Shown here in pieces: positions 32,474 through 46,811 of a stretch of DNA of 64,000 nt. The DNA is from Toxotes chatareus (Eukaryota; Chordata; Actinopteri; Toxotidae): contig CM028902.1 in the NCBI GenBank assembly GCA_016801885.1, forward strand, positions 806,001 through 870,000, given 5' to 3'. The notes below the pieces were generated by a model. That model did no database searches and was not told the DNA's origin. It was given only the letters and a program-made list of their open reading frames with translations. Within the stretch, counting starts at the first letter, position 1. Every line of letters starts with the position of its first letter. A program made the position numbers and the translations under genes.

Positions 32474-33639
32474 GTTATTAATAAAGCCCTGGTACTGCTC
32501 CATGTTTGGCACAGTACAGGTTTGATTTCATTTTCCGTCACATTCCTGCTCAGCGCTGCAGCTTTGGCCTTTGGGAGTGAACCAACACCACAAACGTTAC
32601 GTCACCAACATGAGACCTGCTGTGAACCAAAACTCAAAGAAAAACAATGCATTTCAGGCAGGCACAGTGTGGTCCAGTCAGACATCACGGACGGCTCGTG
32701 CATGATGTCGCTGCTCATTAGGCAAACTTTGCCTCAGATTTACGGAGAGTTTTTTTTCTGAACGCAGCCCAGAGTCTCTCAGACGTTCATGCTCGGTCCC
32801 AGACGTCTGCTGTTCCGTTAACGCTCGGGTTCTGTGAAAGTCACACACATTGATTCAACCTGTTCAAACTTGGAGAAGCTGCAGCCCTACCAGCTGCTCT
32901 GAGACCAGCCAAAGTGAGATTTCACACGAGGAAATTGACAGATTTGACTGCCGTTCTGAGCTGTTTGATAGTGCGAGGATGATGCTGTCAGTTTTTTCAT
33001 TTGAGGTGTTTGCTGTGCAGCGTGCCGAGCACACAGACTGGTGACAGGAGGACAAATCCTCCTCCATAATTACCCCTCGATGGCAGCCTCTCTCTGTTGG
33101 GGACGTGCTGTTTTGTTTATGAGGGAAAAGAGATGTTTCTGAAAGTCTATTCCTGGCAGCGCAGAGAGCGGGAGAGCAGCTCTGAGCGGTAGTTTAACCT
33201 AATCTGAGTCTGAGAGCTGCTCACATTTAGCTCTTATGTTGGGACTGAATTGGGGCCACAGTTCTTTTGGAGTTCTTGAGAGTAATGACCCAGGAGTGCA
33301 GCATCACACAGCTGGACAGGCACTAAGCATATAGAGCTAAAATTAAAAAAAAAAAAGGGGGGGGGAAATGGAGACACTGGTTCTATAAAGTTCATCTGAG
33401 CTCAGAAACACTCTGACATTTAGATTCCAACCTGTCACCTTCGTGGCATTCTCAGCCTTGTGCACCTCAGCTCTCCTCTCGCTCACTGCCTTTTTCTCTG
33501 TTTGTCTTTCCATCTTAATGCCACCTCTTTTCCTGGCAGCCCTTTGAAGGAGGGGATTTTTCTTCAAAGCAGCAGATAGTGGAGTTGTCCACACGTGAAA
33601 CAGATCTGTATCAACTCAGCTCATAGCTGGGGATTTTGT

Positions 33640-34250
33640 TAAAATCCCTCATAAAGCCACATTTATCATTCGCCAACAATATTGCCTTGGATTTAAATTT
33701 CAAATGTGATACGGCATCACCACAGGGGGGACTGACTCCGGCTTATAATTGGCACTCATTTTAAAGGAAAATTGTTCAAGGGAATATGCCAGTCTGTAGA
33801 GTAATATCTTATTTACAGAAGCCCTCTCATTGTCAGTGTGTGCTGGCTAAGGGAAATGATTGTGTCCCTGTATTTCTGAGCAGGCGTACAAAGAGCTGAG
33901 CACTGCCATGGGTGTTTGTCATGCTCTCAGCGCAGACCATTGCAAACCTGATTGATTTTATGTTCGGCTGTGAACAGAATCATTTGCCTCTGAGCGGCCC
34001 AGAAACTGATTTCTGCGAAACATAATTTTCTCCAGGATGGGGAGGAAATGTTTCTTGTGGGTTATAAATCGGCGTCACGAGAGATGAATAGAGTCCCTTC
34101 TGCTGGCTCGCTTGGTTTTTGTTTATGTTGAAGGGTTTGATGACAGCCATCTTGGATCAGCAGGGGATTCGGGTGTTGATAGGAGTGTTGTTGAAGTTCC
34201 ACAGTCGATGAATATTCATCGAAAACTTGGCAGCCATGGAAACCTTCAAG
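33640..34250. promoter_or_regulatory. Candidate conserved non-coding element, intron 3
   Basis: A 600-bp non-coding stretch of high complexity, free of simple repeats. It contains TTTAAATTTCAAATGTGAT (about 33688), CTTATAATTGGCACTCATTTT (about 33741), GATTGATTTTATG and GAAACATAATTTTC. The texture resembles developmental enhancers known from this locus. There is no alignment to prove conservation. Confidence 0.38.
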
Positions 34251-34371
34251 AAGAGCCGAGCTTCTTTCCTCTGTGGCGTCGTCCTGTCGATGTTTGCTTT
34301 GAGTCGAGCAGCTGGGTGACAGCAGACAAACATCTGTAGCTCCGAGGTGTCTCGGTGTCTTGGACAGATTC

Positions 34372-34510
34372 TGACTCTGTGCTCAGTAAGAAGAGCAAGG
34401 CACTGACACTGCCAGGGTTATGAGTTTGATTCCCTCCGGGGAAACACAGAGGGAAGGGGGGCACTGAAGGGTCTTGGATGGGTTATGGGAAAACTGCTTT
34501 GTGACGACAG
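34372..34510 (+). mobile_element. Degenerate tRNA-derived SINE
   Basis: GTGCTCAGTAAGAAGAGCAAGG (34378-34399) resembles a tRNA A-box region (GGCTCAGTTGGTAGAGC). GAGTTTGATTCCC (34422-34434) matches a pol III B-box (GGTTCGATTCCC) at the right spacing. The following part (CACTGAAGGGTCTTGGATG, then AAAACTGCTTTG) looks like the decayed end found in fish SINEs. It is too degenerate to be an active tRNA or SINE. Confidence 0.55.
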
Positions 34511-35214
34511 CTTTAACATTACAGTTGAAGCTTCCTCATAAGAAGTGATCTCCACGTAAGAACCAGTTTGTGTCAGGCAGCCTCTTCTTAATTTAGTGAT
34601 GTGTAAAGTACTCAGTCAACATTTAACATTAGAGCCAGGCTAAGTTTGAGCTTAGGTACAGATGATGTAACAGACGCCCTGATTTATATTTCTGTACTCC
34701 ATGTATAGGGGTATGTTGTTGATTTATTAAGGGGCCTTACAGATCCCAGCTTTTGAAGCCCATAATCTTCTCTTCCTTGCAAAGAAGCTGCCATATTGAA
34801 CAGAAGCAGGCTCATTGTCAGGTTAATTCATAACTTTACATGAAAAACAACTTAAAAAGTTCAGCTAAACTATGTTTATATTCAGTGTTTGTCATGAAAA
34901 CAGTGTCTGTGTCCTAATAAACACCATGAAGCCTTTTCCTTTGTCATAAAACATTTGCAAAGCCAGAGCTGAACATTTTGGAACCTCCACTGTTTACAAC
35001 ATGTCCCTAACACATACGCTCAGCTGACAGTTTATTCGGTCCTGATTGAAACCAGAGGTCCTGTAATAAATCCTCCTTCAGGACAGTTTTAATTTTCAGG
35101 TTTGTTGTAACCGAACTGTTGTTTCGATTTGAAGGATGTACTTTGCGTCGCTGTTTGTGTTACTTTATGATAGATGTGTTTCTGTTATATAACCTGCCCT
35201 CACTGATATAAATT

Positions 35215-35229
35215 GGGGGGGGGGGGGGG
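35215..35229. repeat. G15 homopolymer
   Basis: Fifteen consecutive G residues, followed by CAGAATAATAGAAACACCTG, which may be part of a dispersed repeat. Confidence 0.85.
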
Positions 35230-36639
35230 CAGAATAATAGAAACACCTGTCACAGTTCAACAGATACTTATGGTCAAAAACATCACAGGGTTCATTTAAA
35301 GCCAGTGTGACAGCAGCCATTTAACATGTCTAACAGCTGGACAGAGGTCAGGGTGAAGTGGACAATTTACATTCACACAGGTTTCAGGTGGCTTAATTCA
35401 TCCTTTTCTCTCTCACAGCTTTCTTCAATGAGAAATGAGATGAGATTTGCTCCTGATGTTTATTTTTTTTTTTTGCATTTGACTTTGGTTTTGATTTGCG
35501 TTGAGTTTTTTTTCCAGAAGCTGAGACGATGTGGAAGTGACGCCCTGCTTTGTAGGTTTGTCTTGGCTCATGCAGCAGATCTCAAACTTCTCAAACCTAC
35601 AGCAGAGACAGTTTTTAAAGTTCAGAACTAAATCCAGAGCTAAAAATCTCCACATACGTGAATCCCTGACAGCATTCAGACTTCTGCAGCCCTGTGAGCG
35701 TGCTTTCATCCTAACAGTTCATTTTAATAAGTACTGTTATTTCAATTCATTACAAAGACTGTCTGTCTTTTTTTTTTTTTTTTTAAGCTACATGCCTCCT
35801 TCACCAAAGTCTCCAGAGATCAGGGCAGATGCCAAAACTGCATGTTTAGTTTTGTTTTTTTTTTTTAAGTTGATTTTTCACAAATACTATAACACACAGG
35901 GGAGAAGCAAAAGACAAAAAAAAGAGAGGAAATGAAGTACAAACTGTTCAGGTGAGGAAATATAAAAAGCCTGTGGGGTTTCTAAAAGCATCTCAGCCCG
36001 AATGAGATGACAAACAGAAATGCAAATGACAAGCGAGAGGAAACGCATGAAAAACAGCAAAGCAGAAATAACAAGGAGAGGAAGTGAAAGGTTTAAAATA
36101 AATGAACCCTGTGTTTGTGTGTTCGAGGCGAAGATGGAGAGTCCATGTTGGATAACAGAGTAACAGAGTTTTGATTCATTTGTTAAAGGAGGCAGTTCAG
36201 TTTGTCTACAGGTTTTGACTAAGTACATTTTGAGGTTACTCACAATGTAACGTTGACACACACGAAGCTGCCTTCAGGCTAAAAACCTTCGCCCACAGAG
36301 GAGAGTTCGTTATGCTCGGCTCAGACTGCATGACACACAACATGATCTCAGCAAGTTTAGACAACAACAACAACTTCTACAGCATCTTTAGAGACGTCGA
36401 CCAGTGGGAGCACAGAGGACTCGTCAGCACGCAGATCTGTGGGCTTAGTATGTTTGGCCTCCTGACATAAATGTCTGTTCATCACTCTCCAGGGTCTCGT
36501 CATAAACCGGAACATTTCTTTGACTCCATGAAGGTGTCAGACATCTTATTTGATTAGCCAGAAGTCATGAAAACAGCATCAGGAAAATGACAGGAGATAA
36601 AAGTTAAAATGGAGAAGATATTCAAAGAGATACTGTCAC

Positions 36640-37030
36640 GTTTTCATACACTTGTGCCCTTAAATGAAGCTGGACTCTGCTACCCGGCGAGCTCGCCACA
36701 CCTTGGTGCCGTATGACCGCTCTGCTTTATACAGCTTGTCATATTTTCTCACATGGTTTAATCTGCTGTCATGCGTCAGACGGCAGCTGCCTCAGCAGCA
36801 GCTACTTTTATATATTTATATATGGTCAGATTCCTGTTCAGCAGAGCAGGAAATGGAGAACTCACATCTTCTTACAGTTAAGATTTATGGGCTTGCCCAC
36901 TGCTAATTAGCTAGTAAATAATCAGGCTTGATACAGTAAAGCTTTGAGTGGAAGGACCTTATTGCTGTTGTTTACCAGCTGAAACGTTGAGAGCCAATGG
37001 ATTACGCTCTGAAAGGGGCTGTTTTAGGTG
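36640..37030. promoter_or_regulatory. Candidate conserved non-coding element
   Basis: Non-repetitive stretch with GCTAATTAGCTAG (36901-36913), a palindromic homeodomain-type core, and a following unbroken block around CAGGCTTGATACAGTAAAGC. Selected by eye only. Confidence 0.28.
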
Positions 37031-37639
37031 TGTGTGTGTGTGTGTCACACTGAGGACATCCTCGACTGTCTCTCATACTATCAAAACTTGGAGGACATGA
37101 TGTTGTGATCAGTTGTGTATCAGTTCCATTCACAGTCACAGACAGTTATACATATCAAAGTAACTGAACAGGTGGAGGTTCCATCATCAGAGGCAACATT
37201 TCAAACTTTGAAAGGTCAGAACTTATGCATCACTGGTCCAGTTTGAAATAAGAACTGGGGCAAATGGAAGAAAGGGGATCATCCACATGTTCAGCTGAAA
37301 GTTTGAAATGGACCAAAGGATTATCAGGGAGTGAATAATAACACCAGATGGATTCATTGAGACAAATCTGAGACAAAATGAGAATATTTATCATCAGAGA
37401 CTATAATACAAGCTGAAAATATATTAGAGCATAAGGCAGTGATGTAGGAAAAGAAGCAGAACACAGAGGTACATAAATATACACCAAATACACATGATGA
37501 GCAGCTGTAAGTCATATTTACATTAATAAGTTAGAGTCCATTATTTCTCTCAGTACAAACTATAATTATAGCACAGTTGGTAGAGAATAGCTGGGAGTCC
37601 CTAATCTATAAGACTACACATGGAATTCATGTGGGGGTC

Positions 37640-37720
37640 TGAAACTAATTTCCATTAAATTGGTATTAAAGCCTCACTAATTAAATAGGCCCACAGAGGC
37701 CTCAGTCTTAAAGACAGAAA
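37640..37720. promoter_or_regulatory. Homeodomain-site-rich candidate element
   Basis: Within 80 bp there are TAATT (37646-37650), CATTAAATTGG, TATTAAAG and TAATTAA (37678-37684). Such TAAT clusters occur in enhancers bound by homeobox factors. Binding is inferred. Confidence 0.32.
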
Positions 37721-38199
37721 AACACTCCTCAGTCTTCCAGCTGCAGTGAAAGGTGTGAGGGGACATACAGGTGTGTTTACTGATGCGTATGAAGCCTGTT
37801 TGTGGTGTAAGGTGTAGTGTTCTTAAAAAGCAAATTGTTCTCATATGTGACCTGAGTCAACGCAACAAAAACCCAACAAAAATCTTTCAGAAATTAAGAA
37901 CTGGTGTTTTTTCCACAGTAAATTGATCCATTCAGCCATCCATACGTTTACCTCCTCCTTCTGTTCATAGTTTCAGGGGGCTGTAAAAAAAAAAAAAAAA
38001 GTAAAGTTCAGCTGAATCTGAGTCCCAGTGCTCAGGTGCTGTTGGACGAACGACGGATCCCTCACTGCCTGTGGAACCACTCAGTATGAATTTTACACTG
38101 AAAAGACACAGGAAGACGCTCCCTCGATTTCTACCTCAAACCGCTGAGGCCTCACATTAGCTCCAGCTAAACTTTAAGTCAACGTGACCTTTTATGATA

Positions 38200-38520
38200 T
38201 TTGTACAAACATTCATTGTCCCCAGAGGATCAGACCTGCGGGCTATGGTGATCCTCTGAGGAATTTTAGTGAAATATCTTGGACTGTCATGTAAATTGTT
38301 GCAGGCGTTCATGGTCCCCAGAGGATGAATTTTAAGACTTTTAACACCCTCTGACTGCGCAACCAGCAGGTCAAAATTTTCACTTATTTAATGAAATATC
38401 TCAACATGTGCTTGATGGATCATCATTTTCTTGTGTCATGATTCCTGAATTTTCCTCTAGCGCAACCACAAGGTTCATGTTTGTAGGAATTTAGTAAAAT
38501 GTCTGAGCAGCTGTTGGTGC
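38200..38520. repeat. Decayed fish dispersed repeat with repeated internal units
   Basis: Two related units occur: ACATTCATTGTCCCCAGAGG (about 38209) and GCGTTCATGGTCCCCAGAGG (about 38308). Each is followed by GAT(C/G)A and text on GTGAAATATCT or GAAATATCTCAAC and CCTCTAGCGCAACC. This phrase set is a common teleost repeat that accompanies LINE 3' regions. Boundaries are uncertain. Confidence 0.6.
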
Positions 38521-39101
38521 CAGGTGACTAAAACCTACATGATGAATCTGTTCTGCATGTGGTTTGTCGTTTAAACACACTCAGCAAATTTAAAACATGC
38601 TGTATTTTGCCATTGCGCTCACACATTTGTGATATTGGTGTAATTAGAAAGAGAAAATAGATTTTGTTAGATAAAGGAGACAAACTCATTTGTCTATTCT
38701 TTTCTCTGCCTCTCCTCCTCGGCCGTGATGCATGCAGGGTAACAGTGTGTGTTGGCGTCGTCCGACCGCAGGGAGCGTTGTTCCCCTGCCGGGGATTCGC
38801 CTCCTTCCTCAGCCTCGTACCAACATCAAAGCTGTCACTCTGCCGCTCACATGGATCTCCTCCCCGAGCGAGCTGGGAATTACCTCCACGCGAAATATTT
38901 CCTCGTCCGTCCGTTTAGCGGCAGCACATCCCTCCCTCCCAGTGCCGTTAGTCAGTTGACATATTGAGGGCACGATGAAGGCTGTGCGTTAATGCTGAAG
39001 GGAGCGACACACTTTAAGGCAGCAGGTGGAGAAAAAAGGGCCCTGACCTATCAGGGTGCTGCTTTACAGTTTATGACATAAATACACATCTTCTCTTTTC
39101 T

Positions 39102-39121
39102 TCATTCATTCATTCATTCTG
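39102..39121. repeat. (CATT)n short repeat
   Basis: Four to five CATT units. Confidence 0.75.
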
Positions 39122-42100
39122 ATGAATATAGTTTGGGTTTGTTTTATTTTATGCATTATTCTGAAAGAACTCCACACAGGGGGTGGACACAATAACAAGA
39201 ACACTCCACAACCTACAATAAATATTCCTCTCTGAGGTTTATAATGTTCAGGTTTTGTTCTGGTGTCAGAAAGATTCAGTTTTTTCTTCAGTGTTTTGTG
39301 GTGCAGTTACATTAGATTATAAAGTAAGATGTTAGTTTTTAGTCCACACACTGTGTGTAGGCAAAAATCTATCTCCCATTTTAAGATGTTTTAAGTGTTG
39401 TTTTAATTTAACCCTGACCCTCAACAGAAAAGCAATGACATTTGTTATTTGTTAAAAGATTTGAAACGACTCACCTGTAAGATTACTTTTACTTTTTGTG
39501 GTTGTGCTGAAATTTCCTCATGTTGATGTTGTTAGTTTGCTACAAAGCCTCTTCAGAAACAGCTTGTAGTGGATGGTTTGGTGTCCAGAGACATTAACAG
39601 AATTGTTTTAACTGTGATCATGATCATGATTTTTTCCTAAACTGAAGTACTTTATGAGCCCTAACTTAACCAGATCTTAACTATAACTTAAGCAGATCAG
39701 GAAACGATCATTTGAATTATTGTTGTAATATTGGTCGTTTTATTGTTTAAGTACTTTAATCGTTAACCATAATGCAAATTTGGAAAAGGGTCCTGAGATT
39801 TAGTCGGGTTATCTTGTTAAGTGATCTATATTTCATTGAAGTACATTAAGATTTTTGCCTGCAGAAGCTCAGTTCTCGACTTCACTTACAGTGAATCTCA
39901 AATATTTAAGAGGGTGATTGTTCACCTGCAGACAGTAATTGGACTCCACCGTGGACGTTCTCAGTAAGATGAATATGGAGGTGATGTCTAACGTTTTACT
40001 AATTTATGTCAAAGTTCCTCAGCACACTGTGCCTTCATTGTTTAAAACTGTGAATTTTTCTAATGGAGATTCTGTGGAGATCGATCAGGGAAAAGGAAAC
40101 TTGAAGTTTGCTGAAAACCAGTTGGAGAAAAGTAAACTGGTAACTCTGATACAGGTGACTTGGCGTCTTTCTGACAGTCAATAATGGTTTCTTTAAACCA
40201 TGATCTGACCTAAACCTTAATCAAGTAGTTTTAGTTTGTGCCATTGTTTGTTGTTAATTTGAGTTGCTCAGTGAAAAGGTTTGATGCAGGACGTTTTCAG
40301 GCCTGTTTGACCTCTGCTCTGATCGATCTGCATTGCACTCTGATGTCTCGTGTTAAGGACTCGACGTTGTGATGGACGTGGTCTCTCGTGTGTTGTCTCC
40401 ATGTTGAATAACACAGGTTGAAGATGTGTCTTTGGTGTGAAAGGTGTCCCTCTGGCGCTGACGTGCCCTTGAGCCTCATCCTGCCATAAAATCTGTTGGT
40501 TCTCAGTCTCCTCACTCTGTGTGAAGAGAAAACATTAAACCAGACAGCATCAGTAAATCTGAGTGTGCAAACGGGTTTAAGTGCAACATGTGGAGCTGAG
40601 CTGGAAGTCACAGCTGCTCCACTTCCTTTAACCCGGTGCTGGAAATGAGCTTTGATCCGGGCTAATTCTTCTGCTGCTGGGAGGCTTTCCTGTGGACCCC
40701 AAGCTCCCAGCAGGCATTGTGTCACCACTGTTTTAACACGGTTATGTTAATCGGCCATGTGGTGGTGCAGCATTAAAACCAGAGCTGGGATTTAAACAGT
40801 GCCGACACACTCAAGACTCCACAAGAATCCCTGCTCTTAAACTTTTAATGATAACTCAGTTTCCCTAAGATTGATATTATTTTCATTTTGTCATCATCCT
40901 CTCTGACCAGCAGCAATCTGTCACGAAGAATTAGCTGAGGAATTTCTTTTTATATCTGTGAGTTATATAACCAAGAACTGGGGTTTCTAGTGTAGTTTTA
41001 CAGCTAAATCAATACATGGTTTCATAGAGACAGTAAATTTACTGCAATACAATACGCTGTATAGCACCGGTCCATTAAATCACGACTCCTGGCGGTTCAT
41101 TTTCAAGGTAATGATGACAAATTAAGATGACATAAACCTTGAGTAAATGTAAGTTAATATTTCCAAGTCAGCTCTTAGCTTTTACATCCAGACTGCTGAT
41201 GTAGTTTCCGTGTGCTCCAAGGCTCTGATTACTTTTAGTAATCAGCTTATGAGCTCTGATTTTTGCAGCTTTCCCCTTAAATTTCCTCTTAAGTAGGTTC
41301 AAAGTCAGATAAAACATTTTCCTGCTGCGTGACAAAATTTTCTGATGTCGCTTTGCTCCTCAGTCTGAAGCTTTATCCCAGTTTTATTGTTTGAAATATA
41401 CAAATTTTAGATGACATTTTCTTTTATGTGTTTGCATCATTAGGTGAAATGAATTCTGGATGCCTTCTGCCTCTGTTTGTACAAATCTGCTTTGTAACTC
41501 GCCTTGTTAGATATTTGGTATACCTGAAAACTTGGATGATCCTGACGAGACTTTCAGATACAGTTGTGTGGGTTTGAACCATGCTTGGTCTGGTGTTGAA
41601 GACGTTACACATTATTTGAACTGAAATATTCCCATTGTTTGAAGTAGTGTGTCTATGGTTAACATGGACTCAGGTTAAAATCTGTCTTTTATTTGTCACT
41701 CCAGAAGAATACAGAGAAAGGTTTTGGCCGCTCATTTATCTGAACTCATTGTCTCGTTAGATTTTATTAGACCCTCAGTCACACTTGGACAAACAGCAGG
41801 TCAAGCTCTGGACAGGTGTGGAATACCTGACCCGTAGGCAGTCAGACTTCAGAGAACAGTGCTGGGGAATCATCCATCTCCTCTGGTTCTATTCCCAAAC
41901 CTGCTCACAGTGAGTTTTCTAACATTCACACGGTTTAACCTACATGTTAACCTGCTTCTCTGCGGTGAAACCTGTGATGAATGGCCCGGCAGTGTGCGGT
42001 CGTACGGTCGGGGTTTTGTCTTTTTGGAGATGCTGGTGGTTCATTCAGACATATATCTTCAAAAAAAAAAAAGCCCTCACCGACAAATATTGATTATTAG

Positions 42101-42279
42101 TCCTTCAGGAGTTCAAACTTTTTTCCAGACAGATATGATGCAGGTTAGTGTCTGTCTGTTTTTCTCCCTCAGTCACTGCAGACATCTGTATTTTTAGATT
42201 GAGGATTTGATCCAATTTGGGAAAAGAGATGTCCTCAAACCACCTTCTCTCACTCCAGGTTCTGTTGTTCTGGTTGCAT

Positions 42280-42480
42280 TTTAAAGGATGAGTCTGTCAA
42301 TAATCTATATTTTCCTTATCATCAACAAATTCCATGAGAAGACCAAAACCAGACAAATATTTCATGTGTATCTAAAGGCTGATATCTCTGAGCCACAGAG
42401 TCACACATCAGTGATCCACACTGTTACACAGGCTGGTATTTTTTTTAATATTTTTAAAATGAAACTCTGTGTGTGAGCTG
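42280..42480. repeat. Dispersed repeat, copy 1
   Basis: The 39-bp block at 42312-42350, containing CAACAAATTCCATGAGAAGA, recurs with few changes at 55982-56020. It is followed here by the TTCATGTGTATCTAAAGGCTGATATCTCTGAGCC segment known from many fish copies. The class of element is not identifiable from the sequence. Confidence 0.55.
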
Positions 42481-43739
42481 ATGTGAGATTCAGTAGGAAC
42501 CAATAGGTTCAGAGCTGAGAGCCACAGACAGAGGAGGGACATCAGAGATGCTGAGAGGCTAACACTCTGTTGTGTTTGGTCTTTTTATGGGATCTGTAGG
42601 CAACAAGAAAAATATAAAATAACAGCAGACTTTTAAACTCCCTGACCATGACCTGACAAAGAATCACAGACTTTCGAACCACGTGTTAGAAAATGAAACT
42701 GCTGTTGCTTTGTGGGGGGAAAAAACAAAAACCGGATCACAGCTGAGAGAGTTTATAGTGTCCAGACTTTGGTGTTTCTCAGCAAGCGGCTTCACGTCCA
42801 TCAACAATGCAAATGAAAATCAATGGTTCACGAACAGGAAATCGTTAGCTTCCAAATGAGTGCAGGTAGTAATGCCAGTCACACCTCTGGGAGACTTGAT
42901 TGATGAGAAACAAGACGCCTTGAGGATCCTGGTGCCCCGCAGGACTCAACGGAAATGCAAAGAGCACTGCTGGACCTGCTCGAGAAGATCTACCACCACA
43001 GCCATTTGATTGAACAGAAAAAGATTACAGGCTGTGTGTTCAAAAACAGCTCGTTGAATGAGCTGAAATTGATTGGACATTGTTACAGATTGAGTTATTG
43101 GCTGATTTGATGGATAACGTGAGTTTAGAAGTGAATGAATGTGCTATTATCCTCCTGCTGGGACAAATAAAGGCCTTGTCATCCTCACAAAATAGCTGCT
43201 ACTGTGACAGTGATGCTCTTCGGCGTTCAACAATGTGTTTTTCTTATTAAAGGCAAAGGCGCTTCCTCCTCTCATCCATCTGCTATTGAAATGTCAGCTT
43301 CTGAAGTTTTATCCGGGGAGGACTGGGTGGCCTGTGCTTCAGCCGCAGGAAACGGCTGAATGCCAACAGTAGAGGAGATGCAGAGATGACTGATGCAGCA
43401 TCCACCCGTTGCCGTGGCAACTTAGTGAAACTACAGACGGGCGGAGGAGTGGGAGGAGGGTGATGGGAAGCCAGGTTGTCTGGATGCAGCGAGGATGACA
43501 TGATTGACAGAACTGGTACAGAACACAGGGAGAGAGTTGGAAGTGGCGGTTCGCACTGAGAGCCGAACGAGAAGAAGGAAGCTTACAGACGGCTGTGAGA
43601 TTCAACATGACAAACCCTGATCTGCTTCACATGGATTATTCCTGTTTACACGCCCTCTCTGCATGCTGAATGAGGAGAATATTTGATGCTAGAAGTTTTC
43701 AGACTGCGGGTTACCCCAGTCAGATGCTGCATTAAAGTT

Positions 43740-44260
43740 TCACAGCGTAGGTGGAATTTAAATGCGCAGCCAGCTGAGGCCTGTGCGTCGCCTTCGTTCT
43801 GAGATTAGCGGGATAATTCCTCGGCCGATACTTGGGGTCCTCGTGTTGCCACAGAGCTGCCCTTGGTGTGCCTTTGTCATTTGTCATGTTTAAAGCTGGG
43901 CTGTCGAGGGAGTGGAGGTCTTTGTTGTGTGGCGTGGTGGTGGGGTGAGGGGGTGACAAGCCTCGAGCTATGGATCATATTTCATCGTTTAAGCGGCGCA
44001 TTGCCTCCAAACTCCCCGCTGTCCGACCCAGATGAGAGATAACAGTGGGAGGCTTCACGGCGACAGCTTTGAGGCCTCTTCATCACATCAGTGAGTCGGG
44101 CTCTCTGAGGACCTCAGTGAGGACCACACCCCGGCCAACAAAGCCCAGCAGCGAGGCGGGGAGGGAGGATTTGTAATGTCATGGGCAGAAGCTGTGAGGT
44201 CTCAGGAACATTTATCTTTATTGACAGCGAGTGACTGCGGGAGCAGCGTCTGGGTTTCTG
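43740..44260. promoter_or_regulatory. Candidate conserved non-coding block
   Basis: Non-repetitive GC-balanced sequence, including GGAATTTAAATGCGCAGCC (about 43752) and GAGATTAGCGGGATAATTCC (43801-43820), the latter with a GGATAA/GGATTA bicoid-like core. No coding potential. Appearance-based call. Confidence 0.28.
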
Positions 44261-46811
44261 GGTGGTTTCTACGTGTTTGCGTGTTTAAGACAAATACAGA
44301 TAGATGCAGAGTCTGTCTGCTGTAAGACATTTTGACAGGAAATATTTGTCAAATAATTTAAATGGCATCTTTCAAAATAAAGTTACAAAAGTTTTCAGTT
44401 TTTCAGAGAAAACCAGAAGCAACGGGAACATGAAAGGAAAGAAATGATAATTGATCAAAGCTGAAGGGACGTGATCAGACCTTTGTCCAATCAGGTTCAC
44501 CTCTGTCTCTCATATGATTCAAAACATGTTCACTTGATCTTTGGCCCACGATTCCACTTTTGTGAAGATGTGGACAAAATAACCAGAACGTTTGACAAAG
44601 CAGATGAAGCTCAGAGTTCTCAGATTTGGAAGAGAGTGTGTCACCTGACAGACTTCAGACCAGCATTCAGAGATACCTGCAGACGATAAGATGAGGAGTT
44701 TAAATAGAAGGTATGAGACTTAATCTGAAAGGAAAAGGTTGTTTAGGCTTTTTGACAGATTCCCTGATTGTGTTATTGTTTTTTCAAAGGATTCTGTCTC
44801 AATTGTAAAATATGTTTTAAAGTCTTCATGATGGAGAAACGTGGGAGTGGAACTGAGGTTCGTCCACCCAGTTCCACAGTGACTGAGACTTATGAAACAG
44901 ATCAGAGTAAATCTGTGGCAGAGATACATCCTAAACAGGTATCAAGGGCTTAAAGAGTAACTGAACACTAAATATATTTTTCTGAGTTGGTGAATTACAC
45001 GTACAGTCACTTTATTACACTGTCTGTTGTGAACAGACAGAAAATGAACAATATTTCCCTTTGAGAAAAAGCTCGTATTTGAACTTTAGTTACTTTCCAC
45101 CTCTGATTACACCGAGCTCACATACGACCCAGGTTAAACAACACATTTAAACATTTAATCTCGGATACAAAGCACAAATGCAGACAATAGGAGTGTGCCA
45201 GGTCTCTGAATATGAGAAGACCCTGAGTCCATCAAAAGGTTTCTGTTCCGAGTCATGACTGAAGAGATGAAGGAGAGACTCCAGCAAACATCAAGGACAA
45301 AGAGTCTTTCTGTGGTGTTTCATTAATTCATGGCCTGTTTCTGAAACTCTGATACAATTTGAAATGATTCCATCAAGAATCAGACAACTGTTAATGTGTA
45401 CTACAGGTCGTAGGTTCTACACAAAGACCATGAAATGACTTTCTGGTTCTTTTTGATGTGCAGTAGATTGTGGGTTCCCTCCTGTTTCTCATCACGTTCT
45501 GCTAATTGGAAGCTAGATTCCAAACCTGCTGCGCACTGAGCTGAAAGACTAAATGCAGCAGTAAAACTACTTTCTGTTGTTTTCATGCCTGAGTAAAATA
45601 CATCAAAGTGAACAGTTGAGTGAGGCTGGGAGAAGCAGACATTCATTAGATTATCTGACACGTTTCCCATGTAAAACTCACCTGGTCCCAGGCCCCTGTT
45701 GTTGTGCTCATTACATGAGGACGGAGACACTGACACTGGCCTGATTTGAACCAGTGTTTTCAATTTGAGCAAATGGCACCGAACATGTCGCTTGTTGAAA
45801 TGAATTTAAACACAGCCCACGTAGCTGAATCCTAATCTACGCTGCAGAACTGTTCTTGTCCTCTTTGTTTGTGGTGCCTCCGCTTCAGTTTCCAGGATTT
45901 TTTCACCTCTGATGGTGTCACGATTAATTGTCTTCCATTTTGTTTTAATGAACAATTGTTGCTTTGATGAAATATTTAACGTTTTCCAAAGTTTTAAGGG
46001 TAGTTTGGTAGAATTTTGAATAAAAAGTGACAATTCTATCAAATAATAACCACAACCACAATGTTTCTCACTTTACGTTTGTTGCCTAAACATAACTGTT
46101 TTCTAAAGTGTGTTCATATTCCTTTTTTTAAGGGTAATCTTCGTCATGTTGGACTGACAAAACCACCTAGCTTGTGCTTTAGTTTCGGACAGTCTCATGC
46201 TCCTGCTGTTACCGTGGTTTCACATCATGCTTCAGACCAGAGTTATATTCCTTCATCTGGGAATATAACATTGTTAAATTGCAATATTTTTGAACAGGGG
46301 TTTGGTAGAAGAGAAGTTTCTGTTGCTCTGACTCACACAGTCTGTACGTATTTATGAACGTATAGTTTGGCAATTTGTGTGTGACCAGTTGTCTGTTCCA
46401 CCATTTTGTGTATTTCCCCAGAGAGACAGTTCTGCCTGTTGTGTGGATTCTAGCTACAGACGCTGCTCAAGTTACATTTCTTTAGCTTCACCTTGTCTGG
46501 AGGATTTAGTGATGATGAGCGGCCTGTTGTTCTTTACCCTGAACTGAACCACGGCACGCTCTCAGGTTTGCCTTTAAATTCAAACTGAGTCCAGACTCCA
46601 CACATCGTTCTGTTATCACCAGGAATTATACAGAATATAATTACAGTACTAAATATCCAGCTTGTATCAGTGAGTTTGTGTCAGCAGTGCTGTGTGTTTG
46701 TGTTCATGTTAATGTGTCTGAACTGATAAAAAATTCAACTGTACTGTTACTATGACAGCCGGCTGCTCTCTGCTTTAAAACGTACCCACTCATCTCTGCC
46801 TCCCTCTACCC

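Noticed and set aside
34372..34510. Functional tRNA gene
   Set aside because: A- and B-box-like sequences occur, but the cloverleaf stems are not complementary; treated as a SINE relic.
40297..40728. 143-codon - strand ORF
   Set aside because: No recognisable domain, no splice context and no codon bias; likely chance.
43130..43180. LINE tail (CTGGGACAAATAAAGG)
   Set aside because: Only about 20 bp match a typical tail and no element body or microsatellite follows.
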